From NCBI GenBank assembly GCA_046160485.1, contig JBJXGV010000071.1:1-64000 (forward strand): a DNA stretch of 64,000 bases, read 5' to 3'. The stretch comes from JBJXGV01 sp046160485. GTDB taxonomy: Bacteria > Orphanbacterota > Orphanbacteria > JBJXGV01. The translations under genes and the position numbers were made by a program. Positions 35,356-43,573 of the stretch are shown one piece after another. Below the pieces are notes generated by a model. It had not been told where the DNA came from. It saw only the letters and a program-made list of their open reading frames with translations, and did no database searches. Position 1 is the stretch's first letter. Every line of letters starts with the position of its first letter.

Positions 35356-36068
35356 TGAGATTTCGTCGACCTCCTGGAATCCGTTTTGTTTGCGTCGTGC
35401 GCGAGCGCCGACGGCGTTTGGCAGCCGACGATTGCCGGCGCCTCGCGAACGAGCGCGTCGTCCTCGATGGCCGCGACCATGAAGAGCGCGTAGTCGACGC
35501 GGCGCGTCCTGTTGCTCGCGAGGACCGAGTCGCCAACGTGCCGGCTCCACACCGGCAGGCCCTGGCTTGGTCCCTCTTCGAGGTCGCTTCCGCGAACGAC
35601 CGTCCAACGCGTGCCGCTCGCGAAGACGCGCCGGCACGCTTCCACTTGGTCGTCGAGGTCCGCGAAGCGAGTCAGCCGCGCGATCCGGCCGAAGACCTTC
35701 ACGAGGAGCTTGAGCGAGAGCGAGTACGCGTCCTTGCCGTCCCGCGTAATGTGCCACCCGCACGAGAAGATGAGGCGCGCGCCCGGACGCGCGAAGTCGA
35801 GCACCGCCTGCGCCGTTCCCGTCGAGTACTGCTGCACACCCCAAGGCACCAACACCGTGAGCACCGCGTCACACCCCGCGACCGCCTTCGCGATGAGCGC
35901 GCGGTCGTTCGTTGCGCCGGGAATGATCGTGATGCGCTGCGCGAACGCGTCGAGCTTGGCGACGCTACGCGCCCGGCAAACGCCGACGACCTCGTAGCCG
36001 CGCTCGAGCGCGTGCTGCACCATGTACCGGCCGAGTTTTCCGGAGGCGCCGACGACGCAGACTTTCAT
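35352..36068 (-). CDS. NmrA-like NAD(P)-binding oxidoreductase
   Basis: This 238-residue atypical SDR begins with the Rossmann motif VCVVGASGKLGRYMV, followed by GATNDRALIAKAVAGCDAVL and SCGWHITRDGKD. It lacks the YxxxK catalytic pair of classical SDRs, which fits the NmrA/epimerase-like NAD(P)H-binding group acting as reductases or redox sensors. GAGGAG lies eight bases before the ATG. It is coupled to the CPBP gene by a 4-bp overlap and lies just beyond the outermost cassette of the integron; whether it is part of an older cassette cannot be told. Confidence 0.82.
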   Translation of the reverse strand: MKVCVVGASGKLGRYMVQHALERGYEVVGVCRARSVAKLDAFAQRITIIPGATNDRALIAKAVAGCDAVLTVLVPWGVQQYSTGTAQAVLDFARPGARLIFSCGWHITRDGKDAYSLSLKLLVKVFGRIARLTRFADLDDQVEACRRVFASGTRWTVVRGSDLEEGPSQGLPVWSRHVGDSVLASNRTRRVDYALFMVAAIEDDALVREAPAIVGCQTPSALAHDANKTDSRRSTKSQ

Positions 36069-36237
36069 TGAGTGCGCTCCTCGCGTTCAGCGTTCTGCGA
36101 TATCACGTGCACGGCACCGGCAAGTCGCGGCGACGCCGCGTGATCATGCGCACGAGTCCTCTCGCACCCGACGCAATCGAGTTCAAGACGGCGGTCGAAT
36201 GATCATAACCGTTCGTACAACGAATGGGGGCAGGCCA

Positions 36238-36327
36238 GCGGGTGTCCTCGGCGCGGTAGACCTGCCCCATGCCGCCCTTGCCGATCTCAGCGACGATCTT
36301 GTAGTGGTTGAGCGTACGACCGATCGA
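36238..36327 (-). pseudogene. 5' remnant of a Ser/Thr kinase cassette
   Basis: Thirty codons read IGRTLNHYKIVAEIGKGGMG then QVYRAEDTR, almost the same as the start of the intact cassette kinase (IGQRLNHYRIVAELGRGGMG, QVYLAEDTR). The coding homology stops at 36238. The intact gene starts with TTG; here the matching codon is TCG, so the start is lost too. Upstream of it the cassette border (TTGGCCAGCC) resembles that of the kinase cassette (TTAGCCAGCC), so this is a truncated paralogous cassette. Confidence 0.8.
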
Positions 36328-36370
36328 CCCGGCCTCCCGCTGATTTCGAAACCGATCATGCGCTCTGGCT

Positions 36371-36388
36371 GGCCAACTCGTATTAGGC
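36371..36388 (-). other. collapsed attC site of the GNAT cassette
   Basis: On the minus strand GCCTAATACGAGTTGGCC contains an R''-like box (GCCTAAT) and an R' box (GTTGGCC) with only 4 bases between them instead of about 46. The R'' box is the complement, with one mismatch, of GTTAGGC where the GNAT cassette begins. The central palindrome seems to be deleted. The R'' box overlaps the GNAT stop codon. Confidence 0.55.
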
Positions 36389-36940
36389 TCCACACTTCGA
36401 ACCCGGATTGCAGGATAGGGCGTAGACACTGACCTGCCTCTCTGCGCCTTGGAAGCGCATGGTCTGGTCACCCTCGTAGGCGAATCGTGCTCTCAGAAGC
36501 GTGCGTCTTGATGCGAGGTTGGTCGCGGATGTGAGGGCCAGTATCCGGTTGAGCTTGAACGCCTCAAAGGCCCAACGCGATGCGGCAACTATCGCCTCGC
36601 TCGCAAACCCTTGCCTTTGGTATTTCTCTGCAACGGAAAAGCCGATCTCGACCTCCTCATCCAGAGGGCTGAATCCAACGTGGCCGATCAAGGTGGAACT
36701 GGCGCGGTGCTCGATTGCGAGAACATAGGGACCTTGCCTGGGGTGCCCCGGCATCGAATACTGACTCATGAGAAACTCGATCGCCGAGAGCGCGTGACCG
36801 TAGTCTCTGTACACCTGGCTTGGAAGCCCCGCCCGAGCGCTCTCTTCATTGCTCAGAATGAGAGCGGTCGCGGCATCGCTCGGAACGAATTGCCGAAGCC
36901 GAAGCGACCGGGTCTCTAGCGGTAGCTGGTTGAGATCCAT
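36383..36940 (-). CDS. GNAT family N-acetyltransferase (RimJ/RimL type), cassette gene
   Basis: This 185-residue protein has the RimJ-type acetyltransferase layout: LETRSLRLRQFVPSDAATAL, IGHVGFSPLDEEVEIGFSVA, the acetyl-CoA-binding YQRQGFASEAIVAASRWAFE and LNRILALTSATNLASRRTLL. Acetyl-CoA donates to a protein N-terminus, amine or aminoglycoside-like acceptor; the substrate is unknown. The ATG at 36940 has GGAG five bases upstream. The gene is visibly less G+C-rich than the chromosomal genes and is the only gene of cassette 5 (36377-36995). Confidence 0.85.
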   Translation of the reverse strand: MDLNQLPLETRSLRLRQFVPSDAATALILSNEESARAGLPSQVYRDYGHALSAIEFLMSQYSMPGHPRQGPYVLAIEHRASSTLIGHVGFSPLDEEVEIGFSVAEKYQRQGFASEAIVAASRWAFEAFKLNRILALTSATNLASRRTLLRARFAYEGDQTMRFQGAERQVSVYALSCNPGSKCGA

Positions 36941-36989
36941 AGCGTCTCCGTGATTTCTCCCAGCCGGCGTCAACGCGCGCCGCTGTAGG

Positions 36990-37049
36990 GCCTAACGATC
37001 GGCATCAGCGGCGGCGCGCAGCGCCGTCCGCCGCAACCGGTTGTTAGGC
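36990..37049 (-). other. attC site of the photolyase-SDR cassette
   Basis: 60 bp. On the minus strand the site starts with R'' GCCTAAC and ends with R' GTTAGGC, enclosing a long imperfect palindrome (GCGGCGGACGGCGCTG / CGCGCCGCCGC). Size, box spacing and symmetry are those of a classic 59-base element. It lies directly after the photolyase stop (37095) in the direction of transcription. Confidence 0.9.
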
Positions 37050-37094
37050 AGTCATTCTTCGTGGCCAGCCGCGTTAACAGAGCGGTGTGAAGCT

Positions 37095-38636
37095 TCATTT
37101 GTACCGGCTTTCCAGCTGAGCCAGGAACTGTTCGGCCTGCTGAGTGATCTGTTGCCGGCGCTCGGCCGCCATGCGTGCCAGAGACCGGTAGGGCATGGCC
37201 ATTCGCAGGTTGGACTTGAGTCGCTCCTCGTTGAGAATTAAGAAATGCCAATACAGGAAGTTGAACGGGCAGGCCTTCGCCCCGAGTTTGATGTTCGGAT
37301 CGTACGCGCAGCCACCACAATAGTCCGACATGCGGTCGATGTAGGCGCCGGAAGCCGCATAGGGTTTCGAGCCTAACAAACCTCCATCGGCGTGTAACGC
37401 CATGCCGTGTGTATTCGGCAGTTCGACCCATTCGAACGCATCGGCATAGACGCTCAGGAACCATTCCTCCACTTCAGCGGGCGCAACGCCGGTCAGCAGG
37501 GCGAAATTGCCGGTGATCATCAACCGCTGGATGTGGTGCGCGTATGCGTTGCGGCGGGTGGCCTCGATCACCTCCCGCAGGCACCTCATTTCGGTCTCCC
37601 CTGTCCAATAGAAGTCCGGAAGCGGCCGCTCCGCGTCCAAGAAGTTGGTCTGTGCATAGTCGGGCATCTTCATCCAGTAGACGCCGCGCACAAACTCGCG
37701 CCAGCCCAGAATCTGCCGAACAAACCCCTCGACTGCTGAGAGTGGCGCCGAGCCATGATGAAAGGCAACCAGTGCGGCCTCGCATACCTCTCGGGGACTC
37801 AGCAGCCCGATGTTGATGTAGGGCGACACAACCGAATGGAACAGGAAATCCTCCCCTGCTTTCATCGCATCCTGGTAATCCCCAAACTGAGGCAGAAGGC
37901 TCGTCATGAAATGTCGCAAGGCTTCCAGCGCGTCGTCACGCGTTACGGCCCAGTTGAAGGGCTCCAAATCACCGAAATGATCGGCAAAGCGCTCCCGGAC
38001 CAGTGTCATCACATCGCGTGTCGTGGCGTCCGGAACAAAGCGATAAGCAGGCGGTACAGCAAAGCTCCGGGGCAGTTTCTTGCGATTCTCCGCGTCGTAG
38101 TTCCAACGACCGCCCTCGGGCTTGTCACCAGCCATGAGCCAGCCGGTCTTGCGCCGCATGTGACGGTAGAAGTACTCCAGCCGAAGGCTATTGCCTCCCT
38201 TCGCCCAGTCTGCGAATTCAGCTTGTGAGCAGAGAAACCGGTCGTCTTCACGAAACTCAACCGGCGCGTCGAACAGCTCGCCCCACGTCTGCATCATTGC
38301 CCACACGCGCCACTCCCCCGGCTGCGTGACGACGATACGGTCCACCTGATGACGTGAGAGCGCCCGCTCCAGTTCGCCGGAGAACGAGCCCGAATTGCCC
38401 TCGTCGTCAAGTTGGACGTAGTCGACGCAGATACCTTCAGCACGAAGCGACTCGGCAAAATGACGCATCGCCGCGAGCACCAGGACAAGCTTCTGCTTGT
38501 GATGCCGCACATACGTGGTTTCATCGTGCACCTCGGCCATGAACACCACATCGCGGGTGCGATCCACGTCGCGCAGTGCGCTGATTCCACGGCACAGCTG
38601 GTCGCCCAAAACGAGTCGAAGTGTCCTAATGGGCAC
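37095..38636 (-). CDS. FeS-type bacterial (6-4) photolyase/cryptochrome (PhrB-like), cassette gene
   Basis: This 513-residue protein matches the FeS-BCP family of prokaryotic (6-4) photolyases: TLRLVLGDQL at the start, LEYFYRHMRRKTGWLM, a FAD-domain core (RRNAYAHHIQRLMITGNFAL) and four cysteines for the iron-sulfur cluster, one in EMRCLREV and three in YCGGCAYDPN / KACPFN. It should repair UV (6-4) photoproducts using light. GTG start 3 bp after the SDR stop, so the two genes are coupled in one cassette. G+C is lower than that of the chromosome. Confidence 0.9.
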   Translation of the reverse strand: MPIRTLRLVLGDQLCRGISALRDVDRTRDVVFMAEVHDETTYVRHHKQKLVLVLAAMRHFAESLRAEGICVDYVQLDDEGNSGSFSGELERALSRHQVDRIVVTQPGEWRVWAMMQTWGELFDAPVEFREDDRFLCSQAEFADWAKGGNSLRLEYFYRHMRRKTGWLMAGDKPEGGRWNYDAENRKKLPRSFAVPPAYRFVPDATTRDVMTLVRERFADHFGDLEPFNWAVTRDDALEALRHFMTSLLPQFGDYQDAMKAGEDFLFHSVVSPYINIGLLSPREVCEAALVAFHHGSAPLSAVEGFVRQILGWREFVRGVYWMKMPDYAQTNFLDAERPLPDFYWTGETEMRCLREVIEATRRNAYAHHIQRLMITGNFALLTGVAPAEVEEWFLSVYADAFEWVELPNTHGMALHADGGLLGSKPYAASGAYIDRMSDYCGGCAYDPNIKLGAKACPFNFLYWHFLILNEERLKSNLRMAMPYRSLARMAAERRQQITQQAEQFLAQLESRYK

Positions 38637-38641
38637 CCCTC

Positions 38642-39370
38642 TCAGCCCTTGGTTCGCAGTGTTGAGCGACCACCGTCGACACCAATGATCTGGCCCGTGA
38701 TCCAGTCTGCTTCCGGAGAGAGCAGAAAGGCAGTGAGCGCCGCAATATCTTCGGGGGTGCCCAGCCGCTGTAGCGCATGCAGTTCAGCAATAGACGTTGT
38801 CATCTGCACGTTCGACAGGATGTCCTTGGCCAGCTGCGTGCGCGTGAGGGAAGGGGCGATGGCATTGACGCGCACTCGTGGTGCAAGTTCACTTGCCAAG
38901 GATAGGGTCAATCCGTTCACAGCCCCCTTTGCCATCCCTATCGACCCATGAAACGCAAAGCCCTGAAGAGCCGCGACGCTGGAGAATAGCACGACAGAGG
39001 CGATCCCTGTACTTGCCTTGAGCGCCGGCAGCACCGCTTGAATGGCAAGCGCGGCGCCTATCGCATTGACCCGGAAATCTTTCAAGCAATCAGCTTCGGT
39101 CAGGCGTTGGAAACTGCGCAGAGTGATGGTACCCACAGCATTGACAAGCCCATTCAATGGAACTCCGGCATCGGCCGCCACACGGGAAAAGAGGTGCCCA
39201 TCAATTACGTCCCCCGTCGTAAAGGTGGCCTCTAACTCCGCCGCAATGGCGGACAACTTGTCCTCGCTACGCGCGACCAAGTGAAGATCATAGCCACGCG
39301 CTCTAAGGATGCGGCCCGTGGCTAAACCGATGCCGCCAGAACCGCCATAGATTACAACTTTGGGTGCCAT
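38642..39370 (-). CDS. classical SDR-family oxidoreductase, cassette gene
   Basis: This 242-residue short-chain dehydrogenase has the coenzyme motif YGGSGGIGLATGRILRARG, the NAVG loop (LVNAVGTITL), the active-site Ser in VVLFSSVAA, and PEADWITGQIIGVDGG at the C-terminus. At the YxxxK position it reads FHGSIGMAKGAV, so the catalytic Tyr is not at the usual place while a Lys is present. GGGAG lies five bases before the ATG. It is the first gene of the two-gene photolyase cassette; some FeS-photolyases are found with an SDR of this type. Confidence 0.82.
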   Translation of the reverse strand: MAPKVVIYGGSGGIGLATGRILRARGYDLHLVARSEDKLSAIAAELEATFTTGDVIDGHLFSRVAADAGVPLNGLVNAVGTITLRSFQRLTEADCLKDFRVNAIGAALAIQAVLPALKASTGIASVVLFSSVAALQGFAFHGSIGMAKGAVNGLTLSLASELAPRVRVNAIAPSLTRTQLAKDILSNVQMTTSIAELHALQRLGTPEDIAALTAFLLSPEADWITGQIIGVDGGRSTLRTKG

Positions 39371-39438
39371 AGCAACTCCCTATTCAATGAACTCCTGCTG
39401 AGTAGCCACGGTTGAACGTGGCGAAACAGCAGCAGAGT

Positions 39439-39498
39439 GCCCAACGCCTGCGTTCAGCCGCGCCGCTTCGCGGCGTCGGCTGCAACGCGGAGTTGGAC
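39439..39498 (-). other. attC site of the six-TM protein cassette
   Basis: 60 bp. Minus strand R'' GTCCAAC and R' GTTGGGC enclose the palindrome TTGCAGCCGACGCCGC / GCGGCGCGGCTGAA. R'' is the exact complement of the GTTGGAC with which this cassette begins at 40253. Confidence 0.9.
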
Positions 39499-39515
39499 GT
39501 CTGGCCACCGGGACG

Positions 39516-40223
39516 TCATCGATGATTCTGAGAACTGGAAGTCACGTCGGCCCGCGAATCCTGTGCTCTCAAGAGCCACAGCCCGATCAAAAAACGTGCG
39601 AGCGGCTGCACGATCGGATAGAGCCACATGCTAAAGGCGGCTGGCAAGGATGGCCCACCCAATTCGCTGGATATGCTCGCCGCAGTTAGGAACGCGATTG
39701 CGAGGAAGAACATTCCAAGGACGCGATCGAATCGAGCGCGCTTGATCATGGCGATGCCGTAAAGAACGTTGCCGATAAGGAAACCGATCAGCAGGAGCAA
39801 GAACATCGCGTCCCAGACTGCATCATAGGTCGCAATCTGCGTGCGTAGGACGTCCTGAGCCGCAGCATCTGCCGAAAGAAACGCGCGCGCCCAGCGACCA
39901 AACACTACCAGCGTAAGCACCTGTTGCGCCGCTTCAGTGAACGCCCACAACAGAAAGCCCAGAAATCCGACCGCTATCGCCCCGGACGCAACTCGTCGTA
40001 GGACCACGGCGATCCCTAATGCTGCGGGGAGCACGACGAACGGATGTAGTAGGTAAACCCATGCCCTGAGCGTATAGAAAGGATTCTCTACTAATGCGAT
40101 CCGCTTATCGAAAGAGTCAACCGGGCCGTAGAGGCGGGGCAGGAAGATGAGGGCAAGCGTCGTCGCGACCGACAGAAACGAGCAGATGGCTGTGACGCGA
40201 AGGAAGCTTCTAGAGAACGTCAT
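39516..40223 (-). CDS. six-TM membrane protein of unknown function, cassette gene
   Basis: This 235-residue hydrophobic protein has about six membrane segments (ICSFLSVATTLALIFL, YLLHPFVVLPAALGIAVVL, IAVGFLGFLLWAFTEAAQQV, MFLLLLIGFLIGNVLYGIAM and two more). Polar residues WAFTEAAQQ and the aspartates of TYDAVWDAMF within helices could matter for function. It loosely resembles DUF4386-type proteins but I cannot assign a family. The ATG at 40223 is preferred; a longer frame to 40319 would run into the attC site. It is the only gene of cassette 3. Confidence 0.75.
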   Translation of the reverse strand: MTFSRSFLRVTAICSFLSVATTLALIFLPRLYGPVDSFDKRIALVENPFYTLRAWVYLLHPFVVLPAALGIAVVLRRVASGAIAVGFLGFLLWAFTEAAQQVLTLVVFGRWARAFLSADAAAQDVLRTQIATYDAVWDAMFLLLLIGFLIGNVLYGIAMIKRARFDRVLGMFFLAIAFLTAASISSELGGPSLPAAFSMWLYPIVQPLARFLIGLWLLRAQDSRADVTSSSQNHR

Positions 40224-40246
40224 GACGTACCTCCGGCAGGTTTGAC

Positions 40247-40306
40247 GTCCAACGGTCAGCATAAGCGGCGGCGCGCAGCGCCGTCCGCTGCATGCTGTTG
40301 TTAGCC
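40247..40306 (-). other. attC site of the kinase cassette
   Basis: 60 bp. Minus strand R'' GGCTAAC and R' GTTGGAC enclose GCAGCGGACGGCGCTG / CGCGCCGCCGCT, nearly the same palindrome as in the site at 36990. R'' is the exact complement of GTTAGCC where this cassette begins (43511). The two sites share most of their central sequence, as expected for a resident array. Confidence 0.9.
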
Positions 40307-40335
40307 AGCCGGCCTCCATAGTCTGATGCTCGCTG

Positions 40336-43300
40336 TCACTTCGTGGCCAAGCCCTCGGATGCGAGGCGCTTGCGCTGACGCGCCAGATCCTCGCGCACCT
40401 GGGCGATCAGCGCCTCGAAGCGCGGGTCACCGGCCACGGATTCCAGCGTCGGGTCGAGTTGCAGCGACCACCACTCACCACGCCAATGCTGCTCCTCCAC
40501 GGCGCGGCGGAGGGCGGCCAGCGCGTCCTCCTTCCGGCCCTGCAGGGCATAGACGTACATCGGATGAGTCTGGAAGTTTGCCACGCGCACGCCTCCCGGC
40601 TGCGCGTCGAGAAACGCCTCGCACTGCCGCAGCAGCTGCTCTGCGCGCGGACGTTCTCCGGACTTCAGCAGCGAGGCGGCGACGTGGATGGCAGGCTCGA
40701 GGTCATTCGCGTCGATCTTCGGCAGATCTTTCGTGAGACCTGGAAACTCCGCCTCGTAGCGCTTGCGCGCGTCTTCGTATCGGCCGGCGCGCATGTCGAA
40801 GAGCCAGATCAGGCCCAGGGGAAACTGGGGCGCGTCCTGCCACTTTCGCACGACGGCCTCTGCTTCCGCGAGCTCCGATCGTCGGAGGTGCAGACCCAGC
40901 TCGAGCTGCCACGCAAAGGGATTCCCCGGTGCCGCTGCCAGGAAGCGATCCCACCACTTGTGGGCCAGCGGCTCGTCGTCGAGGCTGAGATACAGCTCGC
41001 CCAGGAAATAGGGCCCGTACATCCAAGTGTCGTCCCGTTCCAACGCCTCGTGGCAGGAGCGCACCGCTTCGTCCACTCGGCCGAGCGTGAGGTAGAGTTT
41101 GGCGAGGTTGCCGTAGGGCTGGGGCGATCGAGGATGGTCGTCGATCGCCTTGCGTATCGTCGCCTCGGCGTCCTCGAAACGACCCGCGTGCAGATAGACA
41201 GCCACCAGACCGTTGGAAACGAAATCGGCCTGCGCCAACGCCGGGTCGACCTCGATCATGCGAAGCCACACGCCGATCGCGTCATCGATGCGCCCGAGGG
41301 ACTGATAGATCGCGGCGAGGTCGTCTCTCGAGCGCGGATTGCGAGGGTCCAGCTCGATCGCCTTCTCGAGCCACTTTGCGCCTTCCTCCGGTTGCTCCAG
41401 ATCGTTCGTGTAGATGTCGGCGATACCCGAGTAGGCTCGTACGAATCCCGGGTCGATTTCGATCGCGTGACGGAACCGAACCAGCGCTTCATCGAAATTC
41501 TTCTTTCGCTTCAGAGCGCTGGCGAGGGAGTTGTTGGCGGACGGGGACAGTGGATCGAGCTCGAAGGCCTTTCGAGCCAAATCTAGGGCGCGATCCTCGT
41601 CCTGCCATGACGCGAGTTCGCTGTACAGCACGTAGGTTGGCGCGTAGCTCGGGTTGAGCTCAATCGCCCGGCGGAAAGCCTGCTCTGCTTCCTCCAGGTT
41701 CGCGCTGGCCATCCGGATCGAACCCAGTGTCGCGTAGGCCTCGCCGAGCTGACTGTCCAGCGCCAGGGTCTTGTTGATCAACGCTTCGCCGCGTGACAAC
41801 GCGTCCTTGGGGTCGAGCGCGCCGAAACCGAAGTAGTCCGTCTGCAGCACGATCGCATTGGCCAGTCCGACGTACGCGAGGGCGAAGTCCGGATCGAGGT
41901 CGATCGCCTTCTGGAAATACTCCATGGACTCGACGATCGAGTCGCTGCGCCGGCGTCCGATCCGCTGCTGGCCCAGCAGGTAGGCGTCGTAGGCCTCCAG
42001 ATTCTCCGTGGGCCGCTTGGCCAGGCGCTCGGCCTCTCCGCCGAGCAGTGTGACCTTGAGCGCGCCCACGACCTGCGAGGCGATGTCCGCCTGGATGGCG
42101 AAGACGTCGTCGAGCTGGCGGTCGTACGTTTCCGACCAGAGATGGAAGCCGTCCGCGGCGTTGATCAACTGCGCGGTGACTCGGACCTTGTCGCCTGCGC
42201 GGCGCACGCTGCCCTCGAGGATCGTGGCGACCTTGAGCTGCTTGCCGACCTCGGCGATGTCGCCGGTGTGCCCCTTGAAGTGGAACGACGACGTGCGCGC
42301 CGCCACGCGTAGCCCCTGGACCTTGGCCAGGACGCTCAGCAGCTCCTCGGCCAGCCCGTCCGAGAAGTACTCGTTGTCCGGGTTGCCGCTCATGTTGGCG
42401 AACGGAAGCACGGCGATGGACTTCACGCCCTCGGCGGTCGCCGATCCGGGTGCACCCGGGGCCGAGGAGGAGCGGAGCTTCGGCCAGAGCATCACGGCCC
42501 CCGCGGCGACCAGGAGCGCCATCGCGACCAGCCCCGGGACGAGCCACGCCCTTCGCCGCGTCGGGCGCTCGACGACGACCCCCGGCGCGGGTACGCCTTG
42601 CTTACCCGACTCGATCTCGGTCTTCAATCCGTCCAGCTCGTTGCGGATGTCGAGGGCGGTCTGGTAGCGGCGGTCCGGCGCCTTGGCCAGACAGCGCCCG
42701 ACGATCCGTCCGAGGTCGCGCGACAGCCCGGGCTTCAGCTCGCCGACATCCCGCGGCGTGTCGCGCAGGATCGCGGCGATCGTCGACGCGGCGCTGTCGC
42801 CCTCGAACGGCCGGCGGCCGGTGGCCATCTCGTACAGGACGATGCCCAGCGAGAACACGTCGGAGCGCGCGTCCACCGGCTTGCCCGCGGCCTGCTCCGG
42901 GGACATGTAGGCCACGGTGCCGACGATCTTGCCCTCCGTCGTCGCGGCCATCGTCGCCGTCTCCCCTTGCGTAGCCGCGGGCCCGGCGGGCTCGACGTCG
43001 GTCAGCTTGGCGAGACCGAAATCCAGCACCTTGACCCGGCCTTCGCCGGTGACCATCACGTTGGCCGGCTTGAGGTCGCGATGCGTGATGCCCTTGCGGT
43101 GCGCCACGGCAATCGCGTCGGCCAGGGGCACGGCGATCTCCAGCAGGCGAGACAGGGGCAGGCCGTCCTTCGGAATCAGGTCCGTCAGCGGCTTGCCTTC
43201 GACCAGCTCCATCGTGATGAAGCTCGTCCCGTCGCACTCCTCGACCGAGTAGATCGTCACGATGTTCGGATGGTTGAGAGCCGCGACCATCCTGGCCTCG

Positions 43301-43467
43301 CGCTCGAACCGCGCGCGACGATCGGGATCGGAGGCCATCTCGGGCGGGAGCGTCTTCAGCGCGACCTGGCGCTTGAGACGGGTATCCTCGGCGAGGTAGA
43401 CCTGTCCCATGCCGCCCCGGCCGAGCTCGGCGACGATCCTGTAGTGGTTGAGTCTCTGGCCGATCAA
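40336..43467 (-). CDS. Ser/Thr protein kinase with TolB-like and TPR domains, cassette gene
   Basis: 1043 residues. Kinase domain 9-270 with loop LGRGGMGQVY, K38, HRDLKPAN with catalytic D131 and D149 of DFG. A membrane helix (WLVPGLVAMALLVAAGAVML) near residue 320 is followed by a TolB/CadC-like domain (SIAVLPFANMSGNPDNEYFS, GSVRRAGDKVRVTAQLINAA) and about twelve TPR units. Such kinases are common in Acidobacteria and Eisenbacteria. The TTG start has GGAG six bases upstream. At 3.1 kb the gene is far longer than a usual cassette gene, and its G+C matches the chromosome, which suggests recruitment from the host genome or relatives. Confidence 0.92.
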   Translation of the reverse strand: MIGQRLNHYRIVAELGRGGMGQVYLAEDTRLKRQVALKTLPPEMASDPDRRARFEREARMVAALNHPNIVTIYSVEECDGTSFITMELVEGKPLTDLIPKDGLPLSRLLEIAVPLADAIAVAHRKGITHRDLKPANVMVTGEGRVKVLDFGLAKLTDVEPAGPAATQGETATMAATTEGKIVGTVAYMSPEQAAGKPVDARSDVFSLGIVLYEMATGRRPFEGDSAASTIAAILRDTPRDVGELKPGLSRDLGRIVGRCLAKAPDRRYQTALDIRNELDGLKTEIESGKQGVPAPGVVVERPTRRRAWLVPGLVAMALLVAAGAVMLWPKLRSSSAPGAPGSATAEGVKSIAVLPFANMSGNPDNEYFSDGLAEELLSVLAKVQGLRVAARTSSFHFKGHTGDIAEVGKQLKVATILEGSVRRAGDKVRVTAQLINAADGFHLWSETYDRQLDDVFAIQADIASQVVGALKVTLLGGEAERLAKRPTENLEAYDAYLLGQQRIGRRRSDSIVESMEYFQKAIDLDPDFALAYVGLANAIVLQTDYFGFGALDPKDALSRGEALINKTLALDSQLGEAYATLGSIRMASANLEEAEQAFRRAIELNPSYAPTYVLYSELASWQDEDRALDLARKAFELDPLSPSANNSLASALKRKKNFDEALVRFRHAIEIDPGFVRAYSGIADIYTNDLEQPEEGAKWLEKAIELDPRNPRSRDDLAAIYQSLGRIDDAIGVWLRMIEVDPALAQADFVSNGLVAVYLHAGRFEDAEATIRKAIDDHPRSPQPYGNLAKLYLTLGRVDEAVRSCHEALERDDTWMYGPYFLGELYLSLDDEPLAHKWWDRFLAAAPGNPFAWQLELGLHLRRSELAEAEAVVRKWQDAPQFPLGLIWLFDMRAGRYEDARKRYEAEFPGLTKDLPKIDANDLEPAIHVAASLLKSGERPRAEQLLRQCEAFLDAQPGGVRVANFQTHPMYVYALQGRKEDALAALRRAVEEQHWRGEWWSLQLDPTLESVAGDPRFEALIAQVREDLARQRKRLASEGLATK

Positions 43468-43504
43468 TCCGGTCTCCGGGCGGCGTCCTGGTTCCGTTGC
43501 GGCT

Positions 43505-43570
43505 GGCTAACGACCTGCCGATAAGCTGCGGGCGCCGCAGGCGACCGGCAGCTTCATCGGCTTGTTAGCT
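43505..43570 (-). other. attC site of the nitrilase cassette
   Basis: 66 bp. Minus strand R'' AGCTAAC and R' GTTAGCC enclose the palindrome CCGATGAAGCTGCCGG / GCAGCTTATCGG with an unpaired middle. R'' is the exact complement of GTTAGCT at 44604, where this cassette begins next to the integrase. This supports both borders of the cassette. Confidence 0.9.
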
Positions 43571-43573
43571 GGC

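Noticed and set aside
35352..36068. NmrA-like and CPBP genes as further integron cassettes
   Set aside because: They share strand and lower G+C with the cassettes, but no attC-like pair was found on either side.
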